A stretch of 64,000 nucleotides of DNA from Halorientalis marina (lineage in GTDB: Archaea; Halobacteriota; Halobacteria; Halobacteriales; Haloarculaceae): assembly GCF_023028345.1 (NCBI RefSeq), contig NZ_CP095487.1, positions 2,480,001 to 2,544,000 of the forward strand, in the 5' to 3' direction. The translations under genes were made by a program, and so were the position numbers. This document shows, in pieces, positions 24,221 to 33,201 of this stretch. How positions within the stretch are numbered: position 1 is the stretch's first letter; every line of letters starts with the position of its first letter. Below the pieces are notes generated by a model, which saw only the letters and a program-made list of their open reading frames with translations, did not search any database and was not told the origin of the DNA.

Positions 24221-25324
24221 ATGCTCCCCAGTGCGGCCGTCTTCACGGACACGTACCTGCCGACGGTCAACGGCGTCACCTACACGATCCAGACGTGGTG
24301 CCAGCACTGGGCCGACCGCGGCGGCTCGATGTCCGTCGTCTACCCGGGCTCCGAGGACTACGAGCCGGGGTCGAACGAACACCCCGTCCCCAGTATCGAC
24401 TTCCCGTGGTACGACGGCTATCACGCCGCACGCCCGTCGATCCCCGACGCCGTTGCCGAGGCTATTCCCGACGTGATTCACGCACACACTCCCTTCCTGA
24501 TGGGGTTGGCCGGCCTCCACTGCGCCCGGAAGTACAACCGACCGCTCGTCGCCTCCTACCACACGCCAACGGCAGAGTACGCCGACTACATCGCCGAGGG
24601 GTGGCTCCGTCCGCCCGTCGAGCGTGCGGCCCGGGCCTACGAGAAGTGGTACATGAACCGCGCCGAGATGGTCGTCGTCCCGAGCGAGCCCGCACGGCAC
24701 CACCTCCGCGAGATTGGCGTCCGCGCTCCCATCGAGGTCGTCCCGAACGGCGTCGACACCGACCGCTTCCGCCCCGTCGACACCGCCGACTTCCGCGAGA
24801 AGTACGACCTCGGCGACGGGCCCCTGGTCGGCTACACCGGTCGCCACGGCTACGAGAAGGACCTCGACCTGCTCGTCGAGGCCGCCGACGGACTCGACGC
24901 GACGGTCGTCTTCGGCGGCGACGGCCCCGCCCGCGAGTCACTGGAGGCCGCCGCCGCCGAAGTCGACGCGGACATCCGTTTTCTGGGCTTTCTGCCTCGC
25001 GAGGAACTGCCGGCCTTCTACGCCGCGCTAAATACCTTCGCGTTCCCCTCCTCCGTCGAGACGCAGGGCCTCGTCGCGCTGGAGGCGAACGCCTGCGGGA
25101 CGCCCGTCGCGGCCGTCGACGCCGGCGCGCTCTCCGACACCGTCGAGAACGGCGTCACCGGCTACCGCGCCCCACCGGGCGACGCCGACGCCTTCCGGGC
25201 GGTCATCGAGCGGACCCTCGACGAGCGCGAGTCCCTCAGTGAGAACTGCCTCGACCGGCGCGAGCGGATCGACGCGAGCCACGCCATCGACAAACTCGCC
25301 GCGGTCTACGAGATGGTGACCTGA
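24221..25324 (+). CDS. Family 4 glycosyltransferase, MgtA/DGD-like
   Basis: A 367-residue GT-B enzyme beginning MLPSAAVFTDTYLPTVNGVT. This opening and HAHTPFLMGLAGL are typical of the branch that includes plant and bacterial lipid glycosyltransferases. The donor-side motifs are VVPNGVDTDRFRP, YTGRHGYEKDLDLL, FGGDGPARESLE and SVETQGLVALEANACGTPV. Probably acts with the preceding glycosyltransferase on membrane lipids; the sugar is unknown. Confidence 0.87.
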   Translation: MLPSAAVFTDTYLPTVNGVTYTIQTWCQHWADRGGSMSVVYPGSEDYEPGSNEHPVPSIDFPWYDGYHAARPSIPDAVAEAIPDVIHAHTPFLMGLAGLHCARKYNRPLVASYHTPTAEYADYIAEGWLRPPVERAARAYEKWYMNRAEMVVVPSEPARHHLREIGVRAPIEVVPNGVDTDRFRPVDTADFREKYDLGDGPLVGYTGRHGYEKDLDLLVEAADGLDATVVFGGDGPARESLEAAAAEVDADIRFLGFLPREELPAFYAALNTFAFPSSVETQGLVALEANACGTPVAAVDAGALSDTVENGVTGYRAPPGDADAFRAVIERTLDERESLSENCLDRRERIDASHAIDKLAAVYEMVT

Positions 25325-25396
25325 GCGGGAGACGCGCCGCTCGGCGTCGTTCGTCGCGGCCCGTGTGGCCGCGTGGCTCGGAAAAGGGATCGAGGA

Positions 25397-25870
25397 CTAG
25401 GAGTTCTCGATAGCTTCGGCGATGCGTTCGAGGGTCCGTCGCACGTCGTGGACCTCGTCGCGCAGTTTCCGCATCTCACGGGTGAGTTCCTCGTTGCCGC
25501 CGGACTCCTCCTCGCCACGACCGCCCGGACCGCCGCCGGGGCCCATACCGCCGGGGCCGCCACCGCCGCCCGGACCCATGCCGCCGGGACCGCCGGGGCC
25601 GCCACCGCCGCCCATCATGCCGCCCATCATCTGGGCGAAGGGATTGCCGCCACCCATGCCGCCGGGGCCGCCACCGCCGCCCATCATCTCTTCGAGTTTC
25701 TCCTCGCGGGACATACCCTCGCCGTCGCCCTCGCCCTCGCCTTCCTCGGCGCGCTGCTGGCGGATCTCCTCGACGCGCTCGCGGAAGGACGTCCCTTCGC
25801 TCTCTCCTTCGTCGGCCTCGCTCTCGGCCTCGTTCGCCTGGTCTTCGGATTCGTCAGGTTCGTCTGCCAT
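25397..25870 (-). CDS. Acidic protein with Gly/Met/Pro low-complexity core
   Basis: A 157-residue protein in three parts. Residues 1-62 are a Glu/Asp-rich arm. Residues 63-118 are low complexity of Gly, Pro and Met in repeats such as MMGGGGGPGGMG and GGPGGMGPGG. The C-terminal part is a coiled coil, EELTREMRKLRDEVHDVRRT and on to the end. No family recognised. The Met/Gly core resembles flexible metal- or protein-binding linkers; the coiled coil suggests an oligomer. Confidence 0.6.
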   Translation of the reverse strand: MADEPDESEDQANEAESEADEGESEGTSFRERVEEIRQQRAEEGEGEGDGEGMSREEKLEEMMGGGGGPGGMGGGNPFAQMMGGMMGGGGGPGGPGGMGPGGGGGPGGMGPGGGPGGRGEEESGGNEELTREMRKLRDEVHDVRRTLERIAEAIENS

Positions 25871-25914
25871 GGGGCGAGGTTCGGAGTCACGATGGAAAAG
25901 GGTTGTCGTGTCCC

Positions 25915-26277
25915 CTAACGCCGACGGCGGACGAGGACCGAGAGACCGGCACCGCAGGCAAAGAGGACCGCGAGGTTGAACGCAGACTGGAAGACCGGCT
26001 CGTAGTCCGGCGCGATCCAGATCGAGATCGCCCGCGACGCCGACATGTAGAACCGGACGACGGCGATCAGTGCGAGCAGGAGCAAGACCGCGAACGCCCC
26101 CCAGTAGAGGTACGTCGCGGGCGACCGCCCGTCGTCGAGGTCCAGGGCGCCGCCGTCGGCGCGGCCGCCGGACTCGGTCCGCTGTTTCCCCGCGCGGGTT
26201 CGTGGTTCGGTGTTCGGTTCGTCCGGTTCGTCGTCCGAGGACTCCGCGTCCGATGTCGTGTCGTTGGCATCAGTCAT
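25915..26277 (-). CDS. Acidic-tailed two-helix membrane protein
   Basis: A 120-residue protein with a disordered acidic N-terminus (residues 1-52) and two membrane helices (about 55-78 and 95-114), ending LSVLVRRRR. Its ATG overlaps the end of the DUF7490-like gene by eight bases, so the two are cotranscribed. It may assist that exported protein; function unknown. Confidence 0.6.
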   Translation of the reverse strand: MTDANDTTSDAESSDDEPDEPNTEPRTRAGKQRTESGGRADGGALDLDDGRSPATYLYWGAFAVLLLLALIAVVRFYMSASRAISIWIAPDYEPVFQSAFNLAVLFACGAGLSVLVRRRR

Positions 26278-27292
26278 GTGACCCACCTCTGCGGGCGAGC
26301 AGAGCGAGCAGGAGCGCGGCGAGCGCGACACCGACGCCGAAGCCGGGGCCGGCCGCGGTCGTTCGCTCGGCCTCGTCCGGCCGCGGCCGGTCGCCCTCGT
26401 CGCCACCGCGGTCACGCTCGAACTCCTCGACCTGGAGGCCGACCTCGCGGCGCGTCTCGTTCACCGAGATAGTCTCCGTCGGGTTCAGGTTGGCCGCGGA
26501 CGTGGCGGTCGCGACGATGGTCCCGTCCTTCCAGAGCACCGCGTCGAGGTAGTAGTTGTACTCGGACGGGACCGTCAGCGTCGTCGACGGCCGCGCAGTC
26601 TGTCCGGAGCCGATTTTGCCGACCCGAACCGTCCGCTCGGCTGCGACGATATTCGAGTCGGCCTGGCGCGCCTGGATTTCGAGGCGCACGTCCTCCGAGG
26701 GCTCGGCCCCGGCATTGGTGAGATACGTCGAGACGTTCATCGTCGCGCGGTCCTCGGTGGCGGACTGGACGGCGTACTGGATCGTCGGTACGCGGTCGAC
26801 GCCAGTCTCGAATCGATGGAAGTCGACGGCCGATTCGGCGTACTCGGGAGTCAACGATTCGACGCCGCTGACGGTCGTTTGGCCTTCCGAGAGGCGCTCA
26901 CCCTCGCGGTAGACGACGGCGACGAGGCGATAGCCACCCGCTCGGGGGACCGAGAGCGACGCCGGCACCGCCACCTCCCGCTCGCCGGTGACCGTGCCCA
27001 CGTCGACGCGTTCGGTCGTCGCGACCAGCCCGGACTCGGTACTCACCGCGCGGAACTCCACGGTGACGTTCTCGGAGGGGCCGCCGCGGTGCTGGACGCG
27101 CGCTTCCACCTGGAGGGCGACGTTCTCGCCGCCGACCTGTCCGGCGGCGACGGACATCTCACGGAGGGACAGGGCGTCGCGGCGTACGTCCTCCGAGGGC
27201 TCGGCCACGGAGCCTGGCGCGAGGACCGCGACGAGTACGGTGACGAGGACCACGGCGACGGCGGCGGCACCGAGCGCCAGTTCGCGCTGCAT
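26270..27292 (-). CDS. PGF-CTERM-anchored surface protein, DUF7490-like
   Basis: A 340-residue exported protein. The N-terminal signal anchor is LALGAAAVAVVLVTVLVAVL. Two homologous beta-sandwich domains follow (about residues 35-145 and 155-270). Both contain the phrase EPSEDVR, in AEPSEDVRRDALSLREM and in GAEPSEDVRLEIQARQ, showing an internal duplication. An acidic linker precedes a C-terminal AAGPGFGVGVALAALLLALLARR, which is a PGF-CTERM signal cut and lipid-anchored by archaeosortase A (gene at 62442-63422). Confidence 0.8.
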   Translation of the reverse strand: MQRELALGAAAVAVVLVTVLVAVLAPGSVAEPSEDVRRDALSLREMSVAAGQVGGENVALQVEARVQHRGGPSENVTVEFRAVSTESGLVATTERVDVGTVTGEREVAVPASLSVPRAGGYRLVAVVYREGERLSEGQTTVSGVESLTPEYAESAVDFHRFETGVDRVPTIQYAVQSATEDRATMNVSTYLTNAGAEPSEDVRLEIQARQADSNIVAAERTVRVGKIGSGQTARPSTTLTVPSEYNYYLDAVLWKDGTIVATATSAANLNPTETISVNETRREVGLQVEEFERDRGGDEGDRPRPDEAERTTAAGPGFGVGVALAALLLALLARRGGSHD

Positions 27293-27358
27293 AGAGACAG
27301 GTCACCAGCCCGAAGTAAATGTCTTGTGTGCAATACGTCGCGGCGTGAACGTTCCCCA

Positions 27359-28123
27359 TCACCCGAAGGCACCGAGGCTGGACTGGAGTTCTCGGTCGGT
27401 CCCGCCCGCCGTGACCTCGTACCCGACCAGGTCGCGCATATCGACCGCGTACGTGCTTCCCCCGTTGTCGAGCACCAGCACCCGACCCTTGGTCCCGCGG
27501 ACGGTCCCCGTCAGCACCGTCTCGGCGACCGGCCGGTCCGTCAGGTCGAGACCGTATTCGAAGTCGTCGGTCGAGAGCGGCTCGTAGTCCGCCAGGAAGT
27601 CGGCCCAGGCGTCGTCGTCGACCGCCCGGTGGAGCCCCGCGATCTTCGTCGGGACGCGCACCCGGTCCGTCACGTCGGTCGCGATCTCCGCCTCGATCTG
27701 CCTGGCGATGCGGCCGTCCGCGACGGTCCGCAGGTGGGCCGCACGGTCGGCGCCCTGCTCGCGCAGGCGCGTCTCCAGCCGCCAGGAACGCGTGACGCCG
27801 ACCTTGAACGTCGCCGGGGCGAACGCCGCGAGATAGACCGCGTGCTCCTCCCGGCAGGAGGGGAGGGGCAGGTCACAGTCCCCGACACAGCGCGCACAGG
27901 CCCACCGGCTCCGGTGGTCGTCACAGTAGGGGGCTGTCGACCGGTCACAGGCGAAGTGACGGCCGTCCTCGACCGTCCCCGCACAGCGGCGCTCGCCGAG
28001 CGTGTACGCGAGGTCCGTGCCCGCCACGAGCGATTGGCTGTCGAGGCCGTCCGCGGTCGCGAGCCGGAGCGCCGACTCGTCGGCGGCGTCGTCCGCGCCG
28101 GTGTCGTAGCCGACGATCTGCAC
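27359..28123 (-). CDS. DUF2797 zinc-containing protein
   Basis: A 254-residue protein from the GTG at 28123 (VQIVGYDTGADD is the usual opening; the TTG at 28150 would add nine odd residues). A Cys-rich zinc region spans GERRCAGTVEDGRHFACDRS, then CDDH and CARCVGDCDLPLPSC. It continues EEHAVYLAAFAPATFKVGVTR and RLREQGADRA, the GIY-YIG-like core of the DUF2797 family. Function unknown, although the fold suggests a nucleic-acid role. Confidence 0.82.
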   Translation of the reverse strand: MQIVGYDTGADDAADESALRLATADGLDSQSLVAGTDLAYTLGERRCAGTVEDGRHFACDRSTAPYCDDHRSRWACARCVGDCDLPLPSCREEHAVYLAAFAPATFKVGVTRSWRLETRLREQGADRAAHLRTVADGRIARQIEAEIATDVTDRVRVPTKIAGLHRAVDDDAWADFLADYEPLSTDDFEYGLDLTDRPVAETVLTGTVRGTKGRVLVLDNGGSTYAVDMRDLVGYEVTAGGTDRELQSSLGAFG

Positions 28124-28217
28124 GCGCGCCGCTAGCGGCGACGGCGTCAAAGGCCTGCCGTTCCAGCGATTCCGGCACGGTCGGGTCGGCCCGCCGTGCG
28201 GACGGCCGGTGTGCCGG

Positions 28218-29144
28218 TCAGTGCTCGTCGAGCAGCACGCGCGTAGCCTTCCGAACCGCGTCGTCGCTGGACTGTTCGGGCTCCCAGCCCAGTGCCGAGA
28301 GTTTCTCGATGGAGAGGCGCATCCGCGGCACGTCGCCGACCCAGCCGCGGTCGCCGCCGGTGTACTCGTACTCCGGATCGAGCCCCATCTCGTCGCTCAC
28401 GATATCGGCGATGGTCGTGACCGACGTGGTCGTGCGCGTCCCGAGGTTGTAGACGTTGAAATCGTCGGGGGCGTGTTCGACGACGTGACACATCGCGTCG
28501 ATACACTCCTCGATGTGCATGTAGGACTTCTCCTGGCGGCCGTCGCCGAGGATTTCGAGCGTGTCGGGGTTCTCGCGAAGCTTGTGGATGAAATCGGGGA
28601 TGACGGCACCCTTCTGGAGCCGTGGGCCGACGATGTTGGCGAAGCGGAACACCCACGCGGTCATGTCGTGGCTCTTCGCGTAAACGGAGATGAGTGACTC
28701 CTCCCCGAGTTTGCTCGCGCCGTAGATGCTGATGGGTTCGAGGGGCGCGAAGTCCTCCGGCGTCGGCCGCGGTGCCTCGCCGTAGACCGTCGAAGAGGAC
28801 GTGAAAGCGATGTTGTCGACGCCGACCTCGTCCATCCGCTCGAGCACGTTCTCCGTCAGGTGGTTGTTGAACCGGTACTGCGCCACGTCGTCGCGAGCGG
28901 CGTTCTTGTCCGCCGCGAAGTGAAAGACCGCGTCGAGGTCAGCAGTGACGGCATCCTCGGCGACCGACGGGTCCGTGAGGTCGCCCTCGATGAGCGTCAC
29001 GTCGTCCGGGAGCCATTCGGGGTCGCCGTTCGAGCAGTCGTCGACGACGCGGACCTCGTTGTCCGCCCGGAGACGCTCACAGAGGTGTGAGCCGACGAAG
29101 CCCGCACCACCCGTTACCAGCAACCGCTTCCCACTGAGTTCCAT
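28218..29144 (-). CDS. NAD-dependent epimerase/dehydratase (GalE-like)
   Basis: A 308-residue extended short-chain dehydrogenase. The NAD-binding motif is LLVTGGAGFVGSHL. The catalytic set is the Ser/Thr of FTSSSTVYGE and YGASK (Tyr and Lys), with RFANIVGPR and KSYMHIEECIDAM as substrate loops. It is close to UDP-glucose 4-epimerases and would make nucleotide sugars, perhaps for the two glycosyltransferases at 23.0-25.3 kb. The ATG at 29144 was chosen over an upstream in-frame start. Confidence 0.87.
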   Translation of the reverse strand: MELSGKRLLVTGGAGFVGSHLCERLRADNEVRVVDDCSNGDPEWLPDDVTLIEGDLTDPSVAEDAVTADLDAVFHFAADKNAARDDVAQYRFNNHLTENVLERMDEVGVDNIAFTSSSTVYGEAPRPTPEDFAPLEPISIYGASKLGEESLISVYAKSHDMTAWVFRFANIVGPRLQKGAVIPDFIHKLRENPDTLEILGDGRQEKSYMHIEECIDAMCHVVEHAPDDFNVYNLGTRTTTSVTTIADIVSDEMGLDPEYEYTGGDRGWVGDVPRMRLSIEKLSALGWEPEQSSDDAVRKATRVLLDEH

Positions 29145-29266
29145 GCCGGTAACTGTCAGTGGTCTGTGCAAATACGTTCCGGTTGGCACATACGGCGGGG
29201 TTGGTCCCCCTCGGAGCGGTCGATGACAGGGATGTGATTAAGTACTCCCCCCAAATAGTCCGTCAT

Positions 29267-29896
29267 ATGAACCGCGGTCATGGCGCGGCCCAGCGCACGA
29301 CGAGCCGGCGCGCGATGCTGGCGGGCGTCGCCGCAACCGCTGCTGCCGGCGTGGCCGGCTGTCTCCAGGACAACGGCCGGCTCCCGGCGCCAGTGCGTGG
29401 CGACCCGGACGCCGACGTGACGGTGATGGCGTTCGAGGACTTCGCGTGTCCCCACTGCCGGGACTACTCGCTGTCGGTCGTCCCGGAGCTTGCAGAGGAG
29501 TACTTCGAGCCCGGGGTCGTCCGCTACGAGTTCCACGACTTCCCGATTCCGGTCGCGGACCCGCTCTCCTGGCAGGCGGCCTGTGCGGCCCGAGAGGCCC
29601 AGAAACGCGGCGGCGACGGCACCTTCTGGGAGTACGAGCGGCTCCTCTTTCGCAATCAGTCCGAACTCGGCCCACCCACCTTCGAGGCGATCGGGAACGA
29701 ACTCGACCTCGACGGCGATGCAGTCCGCGAGGCTGCGGTCGAAGAGGCCCACCGCGACACCGTCGAGGCCGACAGAGTGATGGGGCAAAACGAGGGCGTC
29801 GAGGGGACACCCGCGGTCTTCGTCGACGGCAAGGCCGTCGAGCCGACCGCTGACGCCATCGGGAGTGCCATCGAGGACGCCCGGTCGCAGTCGTAA
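29267..29896 (+). CDS. DsbA-like thioredoxin-fold lipoprotein
   Basis: A 209-residue protein from the ATG at 29267. A Tat signal (TSRRAMLAGVAATAAAG) ends in lipobox VAGC (Cys32). The thioredoxin fold has active site CPHC (Cys61-Cys64) after MAFEDFA, an inserted helical domain, and the cis-Pro loop EGTPAVFVDGKAV. It is expected to form or shuffle disulfides, or relay electrons, on the outer face of the membrane. Confidence 0.9.
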   Translation: MNRGHGAAQRTTSRRAMLAGVAATAAAGVAGCLQDNGRLPAPVRGDPDADVTVMAFEDFACPHCRDYSLSVVPELAEEYFEPGVVRYEFHDFPIPVADPLSWQAACAAREAQKRGGDGTFWEYERLLFRNQSELGPPTFEAIGNELDLDGDAVREAAVEEAHRDTVEADRVMGQNEGVEGTPAVFVDGKAVEPTADAIGSAIEDARSQS

Positions 29897-29959
29897 GGGC
29901 GCACGGGCCACACGTCGCCGACCGTAACGACCTAACCGCGCGGGCGCCGTCTCCCTCGT

Positions 29960-30523
29960 ATGCACTCCACCCCCGAGGTCGCGGTTCTCCGGCTCGGACA
30001 CCGGCCGGGCCGCGACGAGCGGATGACGACTCACGTCGGCCTGACCGCGCGGGCGCTCGGCGCCGACCGGGTCGTCCTCGCCGGCGACGCGGCGGGCCGG
30101 GCCGACACCGTTTGCGACATCACCGACCGCTTCGGCGGCCCCTTCGAGACCGAGACCACCGACGAGTGGCGCCCGCTACTCCGGGACTGGGAGGGAGCCG
30201 TCGTCCACCTCACGATGTACGGCGAGGCGGTCCAGGACGTCGAAGCGGACATCCGCGAGCGCCACCGGGAGCGACGCGATCCCGTTCTGGTCGTCGTCGG
30301 CGCCGAGAAGGTTCCCTTCGAGGTGTACGAGCGCGCGGACTGGAACGTGGCCGTGACCAGCCAGCCACACTCCGAAATCGCGTCGCTCGCAGTCTTTCTC
30401 GACCGCCTGTTCGAGGGCCAGGAACTCGACCGCGAGTGGGAAGACGCCGAGAAGACGGTCGTCCCGCAGGCGACCGGCAAGAAGGTGGTCGATGCCGAGG
30501 GTGACAGCGACGCGGAGCGCTAA
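29960..30523 (+). CDS. trm56: tRNA (cytidine-56-2'-O)-methyltransferase
   Basis: A 187-residue SPOUT enzyme. VAVLRLGHRPGRDERMTTHVG and the knot motifs HLTMYGEAVQDV, LVVVGAEKVPFEVYERADWN and TSQPHSEIASLAVFLDR identify archaeal Trm56, which methylates C56 in the T loop of tRNAs. Its stop overlaps the convergent gene at 30520 by four bases. Confidence 0.92.
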   Translation: MHSTPEVAVLRLGHRPGRDERMTTHVGLTARALGADRVVLAGDAAGRADTVCDITDRFGGPFETETTDEWRPLLRDWEGAVVHLTMYGEAVQDVEADIRERHRERRDPVLVVVGAEKVPFEVYERADWNVAVTSQPHSEIASLAVFLDRLFEGQELDREWEDAEKTVVPQATGKKVVDAEGDSDAER

Positions 30524-31167
30524 GCGGGCAGGAACAACCGGAACGGGCGGACGAACCGGGCGACGACCCGGCGGGTGTTGTCCCGGACGAACGCCCACGG
30601 GCCGACTTTCGACTCGTCGAGGACCCACGCGTCGCCCTCGCGGTGAACGGTTCCGCTCTGAGCCAGCAGGTCGAGCGTGTCGCGGACCCGCGATTCGGTC
30701 ATATCACAGGCCTCGGCGAGTTCCGGGACGGTCTTCGGCTCCTCGGACAGTTCGTCGGCGAGCAGTGAGGACAGTTGCACGGAGAGCATCACGTCCCGGC
30801 CGTCGAGGTCATCGTCCGTCCCGGTCGGTCGGATACCGGATCGAAGGCTGTGAACGGCGTCGAGAACGATCCAGCCGCCGACAGCGCCACCGACGGCCGC
30901 GAGTACTTGATTGTCGCGAGCCACCGCCAGCGCACCGATAGCGAGGAGGACACCCCCGAGAGCGGCCCTAGCGTGCCGAGGGTCGATATCCCCGAACGCG
31001 CGCGAGAGGTCGGTGACCTCCGCGAGCAGGACGACCGTGGTGACGAACAGTGCCTGTAGCCAGGTCTGGTCGAAGCCGAACCGGAAGAGGGCGATCATAC
31101 CGACGGCGAGCAGGAGGTACCGCGGGATGGACCCCTTCCGGAGGGAGGTGGGCAGGGCGGACCCCAT
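30520..31167 (-). CDS. Membrane protein with C-terminal winged helix
   Basis: A 215-residue protein. Three or four membrane helices occupy residues 15-105. A cytoplasmic part then contains a winged-helix domain (about 130-185) with PKTVPELAEACDMTESRVRD and TVHREGDAWVLD as recognition helix and wing. This is a membrane-tethered transcription factor layout. Target and signal unknown. Confidence 0.7.
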   Translation of the reverse strand: MGSALPTSLRKGSIPRYLLLAVGMIALFRFGFDQTWLQALFVTTVVLLAEVTDLSRAFGDIDPRHARAALGGVLLAIGALAVARDNQVLAAVGGAVGGWIVLDAVHSLRSGIRPTGTDDDLDGRDVMLSVQLSSLLADELSEEPKTVPELAEACDMTESRVRDTLDLLAQSGTVHREGDAWVLDESKVGPWAFVRDNTRRVVARFVRPFRLFLPA

Positions 31168-31212
31168 ACGGGGTGATGTCGGTCGTGGCCCCCCTAAGCT
31201 TTCGGTCGCCGA

Positions 31213-32565
31213 TCAGGCACCGAAGGTCTGGACGCCGGTCTCGGCGACCGCGACGACCCGGCCGTCCGCGACGACGAGTTCGGGACCACCCCGGATCCGG
31301 ACGGGTGCCGCGTTCCGGCGGTCACCGGTCGCGAGGTCGAGTTCGAGGAGGCGGTACGCGTCCCGTTCGTAGTCGAACTCGACGGTAAACACGGTGTCGC
31401 CGGCGACGACGGGGTTGGCGTAGGATGACCCCGTTTCGGCCGGCGGTGCGCGGTCCCACAGCAGGTCCCCGCTGGCGACATCGAAGGCCTTGACATGGTC
31501 GGAGTAGTCGCTGTAGACCTCCTCGCGGACGACCACTGTGTCGGCGGTGACGGCGCCGAACTCCGGGGTCGGCCGGGCGTACTCCTCGCCGTCGGCGCGG
31601 CCTCCCGGGACGTAGTGGTCGAACTCGACGGTCCACTGCACGGTGCCGGAGTCGGCGTCTAACGCGTGGAGGAAGCCGGCGAACCCAGAGACGTAGACCC
31701 GACCGTCGCGGTATCTGGGAGCCGTGTACGGCGTCCGGGGGAGCGACTGTCGCCAGTCGACCGACCAGTCGTCGCGGGCGAGCGCAATCAGGCCCTTGTC
31801 CGTGCCGTGGAACCGGTGGGTGTTCGACAGCGCCGGTCGGTGACGCGGGTCGACCTCGACCGTCGTCTCCCCGCAGGGGTCGCCGGACCGCGCGTCCATC
31901 GCGTAGACGGTGAACGAGTCCTCGCCGCGCCGGCGCAGGAAGACCTGCCCGTCGGCGACGAGCGGGACCGACCCGAAGGCGCCGGACTCGACCGTCTCCC
32001 GCCAGACCGTGCTCCCGTCGGCGAGCGCGACCGCCGCGACGCCGGCCTCGCTCCGGACGAACGCCAGGTCACCGGCGACGACGACGCCGTGCGGACTCGA
32101 CCCACAGCAGAGTTCGGCCGTCCGCCAGCGCTCCTCGCCCGTCGCCAGCGAGAACGCACGGATGCGGCTGCGCGAGTTTACCTGCTCGTCGACCTCGGGG
32201 AGCAGGATGGTCCCGTTGGCGACCAGCGGGTGCCCGAAACGGGTTCGGTCGCGGTCGACGGTCCACGACGGGTCGAGACTCGCGGGTGCTACGTCCGCCG
32301 GCGCGTGGCCGGTGTTGGCGAGGTCGTAGCCCGGCATCGGCCAGCCGTCGTCGGGGACGGAGAGCGGAGGCGAGTCACAGTCCTCCCGGGCCGCGGCGAA
32401 CGAGACATCGAACCCGGCGCCGGCGAACGCGCCGAGGCCCGTGCCCGCGACACCGCTAGCGCCGGCGGCCGCGAGCACCTGCCGGCGTGAGAACTCCTGG
32501 TCGGCGTTCCCGGTCCGTCCGTCGGCAGACGGCCGGCTCTCGGTGGCGGGGGGAGGGTCGTTCAT
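31213..32565 (-). CDS. Exported PQQ-type beta-propeller protein
   Basis: A 450-residue protein from the ATG at 32565, with Tat signal FSRRQVLAAAGASGVAGTG. The mature part is a seven- or eight-bladed propeller with repeating strands such as PSWTVDRDRTRF, ALADGSTVWRETVE, ALDADSGTVQWTVEF and DVASGDLLWDR. The repeated DxxxGxxxW pattern is that of BamB/PQQ-like propellers. No catalytic Asp or disulfide typical of PQQ dehydrogenases stands out, so it is probably a scaffold or binding protein. Confidence 0.82.
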   Translation of the reverse strand: MNDPPPATESRPSADGRTGNADQEFSRRQVLAAAGASGVAGTGLGAFAGAGFDVSFAAAREDCDSPPLSVPDDGWPMPGYDLANTGHAPADVAPASLDPSWTVDRDRTRFGHPLVANGTILLPEVDEQVNSRSRIRAFSLATGEERWRTAELCCGSSPHGVVVAGDLAFVRSEAGVAAVALADGSTVWRETVESGAFGSVPLVADGQVFLRRRGEDSFTVYAMDARSGDPCGETTVEVDPRHRPALSNTHRFHGTDKGLIALARDDWSVDWRQSLPRTPYTAPRYRDGRVYVSGFAGFLHALDADSGTVQWTVEFDHYVPGGRADGEEYARPTPEFGAVTADTVVVREEVYSDYSDHVKAFDVASGDLLWDRAPPAETGSSYANPVVAGDTVFTVEFDYERDAYRLLELDLATGDRRNAAPVRIRGGPELVVADGRVVAVAETGVQTFGA

Positions 32566-32637
32566 GGGCGGCGTTTCGCCGACAGTCCGGCCGGGTGAAA
32601 CTAATCCCTTGTGGCGTGTGCGGGGTCGCATCCGGTG

Positions 32638-32646
32638 GGTTTAAAC
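32638..32646 (+). promoter_or_regulatory. TATA box of tfe
   Basis: GGTTTAAAC lies about 30 bases before the ATG at 32671. This spacing supports a leaderless or very short-leadered mRNA and the choice of that ATG over the upstream in-frame start at 32611. Confidence 0.55.
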
Positions 32647-32670
32647 GACTCACGCCCGGACCAACAGGCA

Positions 32671-33201
32671 ATGGCTTTTGAGGAACTCCTGGAGGACCCG
32701 GTGATACAGAAGTACCTCCACGAGCTGGTCGGTCCGAAGGGGATGCCGGTCGCCGCCGCGCCGCCGGACGGCGAGGTGACCGACGAGGAGCTCGCCGAGG
32801 AGCTCGGGCTCGAACTCAACGACGTGCGACGGGCCCTGTTCATCCTCTACGAGAACGATCTGGCGAAATACCGACGGCTCCGCGACGAGGACTCCGGGTG
32901 GCTCACGTACCTGTGGACCTTCGAGTACGACAAGATCCCGGAGAAACTGGAAGAGGAGATGTATCGCCTGCTGGACGCCCTGGAGGAACGCGAGGAGTAC
33001 GAGACGAACAACGAGTTCTACCTCTGTGAGGTGTGTGGCATCCGCTTCGAGTTCGACGAGGCGATGGACTTCGGGTTCGAGTGTCCGGAGTGTGGCTCGC
33101 CGGTCGACGCCATGGAGAACACGGGACTCGTCGACGCCATGGACGACCGCATCGCGGACCTCCGCGACGAACTGAACGTGGACCGAGAGACCGAAGCCTG
33201 A
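32671..33201 (+). CDS. tfe: Transcription initiation factor TFE, alpha subunit
   Basis: A 176-residue protein. The N-terminal extended winged helix (residues 1-105) includes VTDEELAEELGLELNDVRRA and GWLTYLWTFEYDKIPEKLEE. A zinc ribbon follows with CEVCGIRFEFDEAMDFGFECPECG. TFE helps RNA polymerase open promoter DNA. It overlaps the next gene by one base (TGATG). Confidence 0.96.
   Translation: MAFEELLEDPVIQKYLHELVGPKGMPVAAAPPDGEVTDEELAEELGLELNDVRRALFILYENDLAKYRRLRDEDSGWLTYLWTFEYDKIPEKLEEEMYRLLDALEEREEYETNNEFYLCEVCGIRFEFDEAMDFGFECPECGSPVDAMENTGLVDAMDDRIADLRDELNVDRETEA

Noticed and set aside
25540-25690. GC-rich near-repeats that could be taken for a CRISPR array
   Set aside because: They are codons of the Gly/Met/Pro core of the gene at 25397-25870. 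There are no regular spacers, and no CRISPR array was found in the window.
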